Assembly (NCBI GenBank): GCA_021731425.1
Contig: JAKFXJ010000287.1
Span: forward strand, 1 to 8,876
Source: Limnohabitans sp.
GTDB taxonomy: Bacteria > Pseudomonadota > Gammaproteobacteria > Burkholderiales > Burkholderiaceae_C
DNA: 8,876 nt
Direction of reading: 5' to 3'
Below are positions 1-5,817 of this stretch, in pieces. The notes beneath the pieces were generated by a model. That model was not told where the DNA came from, did no database searches, and saw only the letters and a list, made by a program, of their open reading frames with translations. The position numbers and the translations under genes were made by a program. How positions within the stretch are numbered: position 1 is the stretch's first letter; the number at the start of each line of letters is the position of its first letter.

Positions 1-1
1 T

Positions 2-2398
2 TTGTTGGGGGTGCCAGGTGTCACGCTGGTGGGTGTGCCGCTGGCTGCGCAGGCCCAAACTCAGACACCGCCGCAGGGCTCGCCCGCAGCCCCTGTTCAG
101 GGCCTGGTTCTGCGCAGCAGCCCGATGCTGGAGGAGGCCATCTCCCAGCGCCAGGAGCAAGAGGGGGCGGTTTATTTGAAGGGGCAGCGCCTGCGCGTGC
201 GGCCCGATTTGGACTTGGTGGTCGAGGGGGACGCCAGCATTCGCAAGCCGGGCGTGAGCATTCAGGCGGGCCGACTGTCCTTTGACCAAAGCCAAGACGT
301 GGTGGAGGCCACGGGGCAAGTGCGCCTGAACCGCCCAGGCAGTGTGTTGACCGGCCCCAAGCTCACCCTGCAGATAGACAGTTTTCAGGGCACCCTGACG
401 CAGCCCACTTTTGAGCTTTATAAAAGCGGTGCCTACGGGCAAGCGGCGCAAATCGACTTTGTGGATGATCAACGCGCCATCGTGCGTGAGGCCAGTTACA
501 CCACCTGCAGGCGCACGCCCGGGCCAGAATGGTTGCCGGCATGGGTGCTCAAAGCCACTCGCTTGAATCTGGACGAAGAAGAGTCCACGGTGCGGGCCGA
601 GGGGGTGCAACTGCGCTTTCAGGACGTGCCGGTGTTGGGCATTCCCGCCGTCACCTTTCCGATGACGAGCGAGCGCAAGTCCGGTCTGTTGCCCCCCGTG
701 GTGGGCATCACCACCAACAATGGTTTGGAGCTGGCCCAACCCTATTATTTCGACATCGCGCCCAACCGCGATGCCACCGTGACCACCCACCTGATGAGCA
801 AACGCGGCGTGGCGGTGGACACCGAGTTTCGTTATCTGGAGCGCGACTACAGCGGCCAGGCCCGGCTGAACCTGATGCCTACGGATAGCCTGCGTGACCA
901 AGCCCGTTGGGGCTGGTCCAGCCAACACAATGGCACGGTGGACACGGGCTTGGACAGCGTGGGGCGTGTCGGTCTGGGCTTGAACCTGAACCGGGTCAGC
1001 GACGACGACTATTGGCGTGATTTCCCCCGCTCGGGCCTGGCCTTGACCCAACGTTTGCTGCCCTCTACAGGGGTTTTGAGCTGGGGCCGTGGGAACCTGA
1101 GCATGACCGCGCAGGTTCAGCGCTGGCAAACCCTCCAGGACATCACCGCGCCCATCACACCACCTTATGACCGTGCACCCCAAATCGGGCTGCGTTATGG
1201 GCAGTGGCAGGCCGATGGCTTGGACTGGTCGGTGCAGGCCGACACCACTCGCTTTGAGGCCAGCTACGAACGCATCCCACTGGCCAGCACCGCGGTGCGC
1301 CCTGTGCCTCGCAATGGCGAGCGCAGTTTTGTGCTGGCGCAGGTTAGCCGCCCCTGGATTCGCCCCTGGGGTTTTGTCACGCCCAAACTGCAACTGCATG
1401 CCACCCGCTACCAACTCGACCAGCCACTCGACTCGGGTGAGCGTTCGGCCAATCGGGTGTTGCCGACCTTCTCGCTGGATTCAGGCCTGGTGTACGAGCG
1501 CGAGACGCAGTGGTTTGGTCGCGGCGTCACCCAAACCCTGGAGCCGCGGGCTTTTTATGCACGCACACCGTTTCGGGACCAAAGCCTTTTGCCCGTGTAC
1601 GACAGCGGGGCCACCGATTTCAATCTGTCTACCATCTACAGCGAAAACGCCTATGTGGGCCACGACCGCTTGGTGGACAACGATGCCTTGACCCTGGGGG
1701 TGACCAGCCGGTTTTTTGATGCCAACAATGGTGCAGAAATGTTGCGTGTGGGCATGGCCCAGCGCATCCGTTTTTCGGACCAGAAAGTGGTTCTGCCCGA
1801 CCAGAGCGCTGCGCAGGCAGGTCTGAGCGACTTGTTGCTGGGCGCAGGCGTGCGCTGGGATGACCGCTGGGCGCTCGACGCCACGGTCCAGGTCAACAGC
1901 CAAACCGACCGCGTCAGCCGCAGCACTTTGCAAGGCCGTTACAGCCCCAGCCCTTACCGGGTGCTGAATGCGGCTTACCGTTTGAACCAGGGCGTGAGCG
2001 AGCAGGTCGATCTGGGATGGCAATGGCCGCTGAGTGACCTGCTGGGGCGGCGTGATGCGGCCACTGAAACGGCCTGGACCCGCACACCCGGACAAGGCCT
2101 GGGGCCGGACCGCTGGTACAGCGTGGGCCGCCTGAACTTCAGCCTGACCGAAGGCCGCATGGTCGACAGCCTGTTGGGTCTGGAATACGATGGTGGTTGC
2201 TGGATCGGGCGCATCGCCTTCGAGCGCATCCAGAGCACCGTGAGCACCGCGACCAGCCGCTTGCTGTTCCAGCTTGAATTCATTGGCCTGGCCCGTGTCG
2301 GGGCCAGCCCACTCAATGCCCTGCGCACCAACATTCCCCGCTACCAGAACTTGCGAGACTCCACCGTTGAACCGAGCCGTTTCCAGCACTATGAATAA
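2..2398 (+). CDS. lptD: LPS-assembly protein LptD (5' end cut by window edge)
   Basis: Outer-membrane beta-barrel that, with the lipoprotein LptE, inserts lipopolysaccharide into the outer leaflet of the outer membrane. The visible 798 residues begin inside a signal peptide: a hydrophobic stretch ends in AAQAQ near residue 19, but no positively charged N-region is present, so the true start lies just upstream. Residues about 55-220 form the periplasmic LptA/OstA-like jellyroll, and the rest is the C-terminal barrel, rich in alternating aromatic strands. Only two cysteines are visible, Cys169 (in TTCRRTPGPEW) and Cys733 (in EYDGGCW). They correspond to the interdomain disulfide E. coli makes between Cys173 and Cys725; the other E. 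coli pair is absent. The length is normal for the family. The stop codon overlaps the start of surA, which fits the conserved lptD-surA order. Identification is from recognised family motifs and synteny. Confidence 0.95.
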   Translation: MLGVPGVTLVGVPLAAQAQTQTPPQGSPAAPVQGLVLRSSPMLEEAISQRQEQEGAVYLKGQRLRVRPDLDLVVEGDASIRKPGVSIQAGRLSFDQSQDVVEATGQVRLNRPGSVLTGPKLTLQIDSFQGTLTQPTFELYKSGAYGQAAQIDFVDDQRAIVREASYTTCRRTPGPEWLPAWVLKATRLNLDEEESTVRAEGVQLRFQDVPVLGIPAVTFPMTSERKSGLLPPVVGITTNNGLELAQPYYFDIAPNRDATVTTHLMSKRGVAVDTEFRYLERDYSGQARLNLMPTDSLRDQARWGWSSQHNGTVDTGLDSVGRVGLGLNLNRVSDDDYWRDFPRSGLALTQRLLPSTGVLSWGRGNLSMTAQVQRWQTLQDITAPITPPYDRAPQIGLRYGQWQADGLDWSVQADTTRFEASYERIPLASTAVRPVPRNGERSFVLAQVSRPWIRPWGFVTPKLQLHATRYQLDQPLDSGERSANRVLPTFSLDSGLVYERETQWFGRGVTQTLEPRAFYARTPFRDQSLLPVYDSGATDFNLSTIYSENAYVGHDRLVDNDALTLGVTSRFFDANNGAEMLRVGMAQRIRFSDQKVVLPDQSAAQAGLSDLLLGAGVRWDDRWALDATVQVNSQTDRVSRSTLQGRYSPSPYRVLNAAYRLNQGVSEQVDLGWQWPLSDLLGRRDAATETAWTRTPGQGLGPDRWYSVGRLNFSLTEGRMVDSLLGLEYDGGCWIGRIAFERIQSTVSTATSRLLFQLEFIGLARVGASPLNALRTNIPRYQNLRDSTVEPSRFQHYE

Positions 2399-3752
2399 AC
2401 ACCTGTTTCCTGTTCGAGCTTTGTGCGCCGCCTGCGCCTCGGTCTGTCTGGCTGCGGCCTGGCTGCCGCTGACTGTGTCGGCCCAAAGCCCGGCCACGGC
2501 CGCTTCGCGCCCTGCGGCCATCCGTGCGGCAGACTTCATCGTTGCTGTGGTCAATGTCGAGCCCATCACCAACCAGGAAGTGCAGAACCTGAGCAATCGC
2601 CTGCAGCGCGAAGCGCAGGCGCAAGGCCGACCGCTCGACGCCCCTGAGGCCAAACGGCTGGCGCTGGAACAACTCATCAATGACAAGGCCCAGATCCAGC
2701 AAGCCCGCGATGCGGGCATCTCAATCGACGAAGAGGCACTGAACCAGGCCGAGGCCAACGTGGCCAGCAGCAACCAGCTCACGCGCGAAGCTCTGCGCCA
2801 GCGTTTGCAGCAAGATGGCGTGGCCTTGGCGACCTTCCGAGAACAGCTGCGCAATCAGTTGCTGCTGACCCGCGTGCGCGAGCGCGAGGTGGAAGCGCGA
2901 ATCCGCATCAGCGACATCGAAGTGGAGCAGTTTTTGCAGGAGCAAATCAAGGCGCAGGCCGCGCGTGTCCCGGTGGCGCTGAACCTGGCCATGGTCCTGA
3001 TCGCTGTGCCGGAAAACAGCACCGAAGAGCAGATCAAGCCCCTGGAAGCGCAGGCTCGGCAAGTGGCCCGACGCGCTCGCAGTGGTGAGAGCTTTGCCGA
3101 GCTGGCCAAAACCTTCTCGCAAACGGCCGACCGGGGGGCCAATGGCGGGGCATTGGGCTTGCGCCCGGCCGACCGTTATCCCGAGCTGTTTGTCCAAGCC
3201 GTGGCGGCCTTGCCCGTGGGTGGGGTGTCCGAGGTGTTGCGATCGGGTGCCGGTTTTCATGTGCTCAAAGTGCTGGAGCGTCAGCAGGCCCCTGCCACCT
3301 TGATGGTCACGCAAACCCGTGCGCGGCACATTCTGCTGCGACTGAGTCCCCAGCTGACACAGGCCCAGGCGCTGGCGCAGCTGAGCGCCCTGCGCAAGGA
3401 CATTGTGTCGGGCAAGGCCGATTTCGCGGAAGCGGCCAAACGCCTGTCCCAAGACGGCAGTGCAGCGCAGGGGGGTGATTTGGGATGGGCTAACCCCGGC
3501 ATGTTTGTGCCCGAATTCGAGCAGACCATGAACCGCCTGCGCCCCGGCCAGGTGGCCGAGCCGCTGGTCTCGCGCTTTGGGGTGCACCTGATCGAGGTGA
3601 CCGACCGGCGAGACGCCCCCATGAGTGACGCCGAGCAACGCGCACTGGCCCGCAACGTCTTGCGTGAAAAGAAACTCGACGAAGCCTACGTCTCCTGGGC
3701 CGAGGATGTGCGTGGCCGGGCCTACGTTGAGATGCGCGAGCCCGTCCAATGA
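2391..3752 (+). CDS. surA: Periplasmic chaperone / peptidyl-prolyl isomerase SurA
   Basis: Periplasmic chaperone that escorts unfolded beta-barrel proteins, including LptD, to the outer membrane assembly machinery. The protein has 453 residues from ATG at 2391. Residues 1-31 are a Sec signal peptide, with a hydrophobic core and a likely cut after TVSA. Residues about 45-190 are the helical SurA N-terminal chaperone domain, starting [16 protein letters not shown]. Two parvulin-type PPIase domains follow, about 197-297 and 307-405; the second carries the classic ARHILLR and [16 protein letters not shown] motifs. A short C-terminal helix closes the protein, as in E. coli SurA. The ORF is open further upstream, to 2274, but that stretch is the lptD 3' end and lacks a signal peptide, so ATG 2391 is preferred. 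The start overlaps the lptD stop by 8 nt and has only a weak Shine-Dalgarno sequence, suggesting translational coupling. The 3' end overlaps rsmA by 4 nt. Confidence 0.95.
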   Translation: MNKHLFPVRALCAACASVCLAAAWLPLTVSAQSPATAASRPAAIRAADFIVAVVNVEPITNQEVQNLSNRLQREAQAQGRPLDAPEAKRLALEQLINDKAQIQQARDAGISIDEEALNQAEANVASSNQLTREALRQRLQQDGVALATFREQLRNQLLLTRVREREVEARIRISDIEVEQFLQEQIKAQAARVPVALNLAMVLIAVPENSTEEQIKPLEAQARQVARRARSGESFAELAKTFSQTADRGANGGALGLRPADRYPELFVQAVAALPVGGVSEVLRSGAGFHVLKVLERQQAPATLMVTQTRARHILLRLSPQLTQAQALAQLSALRKDIVSGKADFAEAAKRLSQDGSAAQGGDLGWANPGMFVPEFEQTMNRLRPGQVAEPLVSRFGVHLIEVTDRRDAPMSDAEQRALARNVLREKKLDEAYVSWAEDVRGRAYVEMREPVQ

Positions 3753-4528
3753 AGCACATCGCCCGCAAACGATTTGGTCAGCACTTTCTGACAGATGGCG
3801 GCATCATCGATGCCATCGTGGATGCCATTACCCCGGTGGCCGGTCAGCCCATGGTCGAGATTGGCCCCGGTCTGGCCGCACTCACGCAGCCTTTGGTCGA
3901 GCGTTTGGGCCATCTGTCGGTGATCGAGCTGGACCGTGATCTGGCGCTGCGCCTGCGCGAGCACCCGCAATTGTCGGTGGTCGAGTCGGATGTGCTCAAA
4001 GTCGACTTTCGGGCGCTGGCGCAGCAGATGCTGGCCAAAGCCACGGCGGCCCCGCTGCATAAAATTCGTGTGGTCGGTAACCTGCCCTACAACATTTCCA
4101 CGCCCATCTTGTTCCATTTGCTGGCGCAGGTCGACGTGATCGAAGACCAGCACTTCATGTTGCAAAAGGAAGTCATTGACCGCATGGTGGCCCAACCCTC
4201 TACCTCGGACTACAGCCGCTTGTCGGTGATGCTGCAGTGGCGCTATGACATGGCCAACGTGCTGTTTGTCCCGCCCGAAAGTTTTGACCCGCCCCCGCGT
4301 GTAGACAGCGCTGTGGTGCGCATGGTGCCGCTGGCTCAGCCGCCCGATGTGGATGTCAAAACCCTCGAAACGCTGGTACAGGTGGCCTTCAGCCAGCGCC
4401 GCAAAATTTTGCGCAACACTTTGGGCAAATGGCTCGATGAAAAAGGTTTTGGCGGCACGTTTGACCTGCAGCGCCGCGCCGAAGAAGTGCCGGTGGCCGA
4501 GTTCGTGGCCTTGGCCCAAGCCGTCTGA
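3749..4528 (+). CDS. rsmA: 16S rRNA (adenine(1518)-N(6)/adenine(1519)-N(6))-dimethyltransferase
   Basis: RsmA/KsgA uses S-adenosylmethionine to dimethylate two adjacent adenines in the 3'-terminal helix of 16S rRNA, a late step in 30S subunit maturation in the cytoplasm. The 259-residue protein is slightly shorter than the roughly 270 usual for the family and appears complete. Visible motifs in order are FGQHFL (residues 9-14), the SAM-binding motif [12 protein letters not shown] (36-46), the acidic residue at the end of the next strand (Glu60 in IELD), and motif IV NLPYN (111-115), the catalytic pocket of N6-adenine methyltransferases. Further on are [18 protein letters not shown] (173-190) and [13 protein letters not shown] (213-225), both KsgA hallmarks. 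The ATG overlaps the surA stop as ATGA, so translation is probably coupled. Unlike the E. coli cluster, no pdxA lies between surA and rsmA. Loss of this enzyme gives kasugamycin resistance in other bacteria (family knowledge). Confidence 0.96.
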   Translation: MKHIARKRFGQHFLTDGGIIDAIVDAITPVAGQPMVEIGPGLAALTQPLVERLGHLSVIELDRDLALRLREHPQLSVVESDVLKVDFRALAQQMLAKATAAPLHKIRVVGNLPYNISTPILFHLLAQVDVIEDQHFMLQKEVIDRMVAQPSTSDYSRLSVMLQWRYDMANVLFVPPESFDPPPRVDSAVVRMVPLAQPPDVDVKTLETLVQVAFSQRRKILRNTLGKWLDEKGFGGTFDLQRRAEEVPVAEFVALAQAV

Positions 4529-4553
4529 AGCGCCAGGTCAAATGCGCCTAAAG

Positions 4554-4580
4554 AAAAAGCCCGTCATGGACGGGCTTTTT
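4554..4580. terminator. Bidirectional intrinsic terminator after rsmA
   Basis: A perfect 12-bp inverted repeat (4554-4565 with 4569-4580) encloses a 3-nt loop. The arms are AAAAAGCCCGTC and GACGGGCTTTTT, giving a GC-rich stem core flanked by an A tract on one side and a T tract on the other, so it works as an intrinsic terminator read from either strand. On the + strand it ends the lptD-surA-rsmA transcript 26 nt after the rsmA stop. On the - strand it would end transcription coming from the ribonuclease-barstar genes. A smaller hairpin, GCCGC-ATGA-GCGGC at 4588-4601, lies beside it and lacks a T tract. Confidence 0.92.
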
Positions 4581-4611
4581 CATGGGTGCCGCATGAGCGG
4601 CTCAATGGGGT

Positions 4612-4731
4612 TCAGGCTGCGGCGAGCCAGTAACCTGCATTGAAGGGGCTGCTCATGCGCAGCGCCAAGGGCGATACGTCCACCAATTTGTCGGTGGGCA
4701 TTTTTTCGCCTTCTTCGATCGATTCGGCCAT
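4612..4731 (-). CDS. Possible small protein of unknown function, 39 residues
   Basis: Not recognised. A short - strand ORF fills the gap between the barstar gene and the shared terminator. The chosen ATG at 4731 has GAGG eight bases upstream. The same frame is open back to an ATG at 4815, inside the barstar 3' end, which would give 67 residues, and a third ATG lies at 4701. About 28 of the 39 sense codons end in G or C, like the neighbouring real genes. The product has an acidic, lysine-containing first third (MAESIEEGEKMPTDKLVDV) and a neutral, mildly hydrophobic end; there is no signal peptide or clear membrane segment. It could be a real small gene co-transcribed with barstar, the remains of a longer gene, or chance. 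The convincing codon pattern argues mildly for coding. Confidence 0.35.
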   Translation of the reverse strand: MAESIEEGEKMPTDKLVDVSPLALRMSSPFNAGYWLAAA

Positions 4732-4793
4732 CACGGCGTCCTCGGTTTGTGCCTCAATCGCCCGTCCTGCTTGGCTGTTTTGCGCAGAACGGG

Positions 4794-5213
4794 CTACAGA
4801 AAAGAATAGAAGCATCGGAAGGGTATCTTCCTGTCTCCCCAGTAATCGGCGGTGTCGCGGAAGATGTCCAGCAATTGCTCGCGGGCTTCTTTGTCGAACT
4901 TGACGTGTGCAGGAATTTGCTCCAACACCACGATGAAACCAGGCTGTGGACCCGACTTGTGCAAGGGGTCGGTCATGCAGTCGTACAAGGCATCGAAATT
5001 CTTGCCAAAGTGCGAAGGCAATGTGAATTGCGCACCAATGAGGTCCAGCACATCTTGTTTGCTCTGGGCTTCGGCCAGGTTGGCATACAAAAAGTGGTGG
5101 CCCAAACCTTGGGCGGCTTCTTGCAGGTCGCTCACGCGGTAAGCGCGAATCGACTGCACGATGTTCGACCGCACGCCCTTCAGGGGCGTCTCTTGGTCTT
5201 GACGTGTCGGCAT
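4794..5213 (-). CDS. Barstar-family ribonuclease inhibitor
   Basis: Predicted cytoplasmic inhibitor that binds and blocks the active site of the barnase/RNase Sa-type ribonuclease encoded just upstream. The product has 139 residues and no signal peptide. The barstar core begins about residue 41 (FLYANLAEAQSKQDV) and contains the family signature LPSHFGKNFDALYDC (65-79), matching LPEYYGENLDALWDC of Bacillus barstar. Aligned by eye, interface residues Asp35 and Asp39 are kept as Asp74 and Asp78, Trp38 becomes Tyr77, Tyr29 becomes His68 and Glu76 becomes Asp120. About 40 extra N-terminal residues precede the core compared with the 89-residue Bacillus protein. The ATG at 5213 is preferred over the in-frame ATG at 5219, because GGAG lies six bases before the former and directly abuts the latter. 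It starts 36 nt after the ribonuclease stop on the same strand, so the two are probably co-transcribed. Confidence 0.9.
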   Translation of the reverse strand: MPTRQDQETPLKGVRSNIVQSIRAYRVSDLQEAAQGLGHHFLYANLAEAQSKQDVLDLIGAQFTLPSHFGKNFDALYDCMTDPLHKSGPQPGFIVVLEQIPAHVKFDKEAREQLLDIFRDTADYWGDRKIPFRCFYSFL

Positions 5214-5249
5214 GTCCATCTCCGTGGTCTTTCTTGAGAACTAAAAAAA

Positions 5250-5663
5250 TCAGGGTCTGTCAACGATCAGGCGAAAACTCGCGTAATGGTCTTCGGTGTA
5301 ATAACAGGCCTTCGGTTCTGTGGGCACCTGGCCGCCGCAAACGATGCGGCGGGCTCCACGGTGTCGCACGCCGGGCGTCCTGACGGTGTACTCGCGGTAA
5401 AACCCCCTGGCCTCACGTGGCAGGAGACGCTCGCGATTGCCAAAAACCGTACCGTCCTTTTCGTAGGGAAAAGGACCACCCTTGCGGATTTTTTCGTAGG
5501 TTGTCTGGCCTTCACGGGGCATGTCAGTGACCAACAACGTGGCCTGTGACTGCACCTCTTGGGGTGTGCGTGCCTGCACCAAAATTGTGCATGCCAGCAA
5601 AATAAAGCCCATCAGCATGGCGAACCACCACCGACGGGCCAAGGCTTGTTGTGCCACCCTCAT
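5250..5663 (-). CDS. Exported guanyl-specific ribonuclease (barnase / RNase Sa family)
   Basis: Small endoribonuclease expected to cut RNA after guanosine through a 2',3'-cyclic phosphate, acting outside the cytoplasm. The product has 137 residues. Residues 1-31 form a Sec signal peptide: basic ARRWW, a hydrophobic core, and a likely cut after VQA. Residues about 42-137 match RNase Sa almost motif for motif: GGPFPYEKDGTVFGNRE (62-78), EYTVRTPGVRHRGARR (91-106) and DHYASF (125-130). The catalytic Glu54, Arg65, Arg69 and His85 of RNase Sa correspond to Glu91, Arg102, Arg106 and His126, all present. Cys109 and Cys120 could form a disulfide not found in RNase Sa. ATG 5663 is preferred because AAGG lies seven bases upstream; an in-frame ATG at 5684 has no good ribosome site. 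LLAC within the leader faintly resembles a lipobox, but hydrophobic residues continue after the Cys. The inhibitor gene follows directly. Confidence 0.92.
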   Translation of the reverse strand: MRVAQQALARRWWFAMLMGFILLACTILVQARTPQEVQSQATLLVTDMPREGQTTYEKIRKGGPFPYEKDGTVFGNRERLLPREARGFYREYTVRTPGVRHRGARRIVCGGQVPTEPKACYYTEDHYASFRLIVDRP

Positions 5664-5817
5664 GAATACACCTTTCAGGAGCATCCGGGTTTACCCGAAA
5701 ACTCGAAGGCGCTAGTGTGTATCAAATGCGATAAAAATGCAAGCGAATGCCCATTAAACAGGCAAAGACAGTTTGTTCATTTTTGCTGCATGTGAGTGCA
5801 CACACCCGTCGAAACGA
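5664..5817. other. Intergenic region between maeB end and ribonuclease start
   Basis: This 154-nt gap must hold the 3' end of the maeB transcript and any promoter of the ribonuclease-barstar pair, both on the - strand. It is clearly more AT-rich than the genes. No convincing sigma-70 promoter or classical intrinsic terminator was found by eye. It contains three AATGC repeats spaced by about one helical turn (5725-5750) and a small palindrome CGGGTTTACCCG (5686-5697) that would fall in the ribonuclease leader. No coding ORF is supported here. Confidence 0.6.
5725..5750. repeat. Three AATGC repeats phased by one helical turn
   Basis: AATGC occurs at 5725-5729, 5736-5740 and 5746-5750, at intervals of 11 and 10 bp. 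Read on the - strand this is GCATT three times, 62 to 87 bp upstream of the ribonuclease start codon. The phasing would place every copy on the same face of the helix, as expected for a cooperatively bound regulator, but a five-base unit in AT-rich DNA may recur by chance. Confidence 0.35.

Noticed and set aside
1481..2854. A 457-codon open frame on the - strand across lptD and surA
   Set aside because: Antisense shadow of two firmly identified genes, with low-complexity Ala/Gln/Ser-rich composition and no motif.
2721..3752. Long - strand frames opposite surA
   Set aside because: Mirror frames of a high-GC gene; the peptides are His/Gly/Leu-rich and show no family signature.
4749..5237. A 162-codon + strand frame opposite barstar
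   Set aside because: The - strand barstar frame has a clear family signature, ribosome site and partner gene; the + frame has none of these.
5241..5250. A run of seven A on the + strand (T on the - strand) between ribonuclease and barstar, considered as a terminator
   Set aside because: No stable GC-rich hairpin precedes the T run on the - strand, so it is unlikely to stop transcription between the two genes.
5286..5549. A + strand frame opposite the ribonuclease gene
   Set aside because: The RNase Sa-like motifs on the - strand settle the coding strand.
5686..5697. CGGGTTTACCCG palindrome near the ribonuclease start
   Set aside because: A single 12-bp palindrome of low stability; too little to call an operator or leader structure.
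5781..5805. TGTG/CACA inverted repeat after the maeB stop as a maeB terminator
   Set aside because: The stem is about four base pairs and is not followed by a T tract in the right place.
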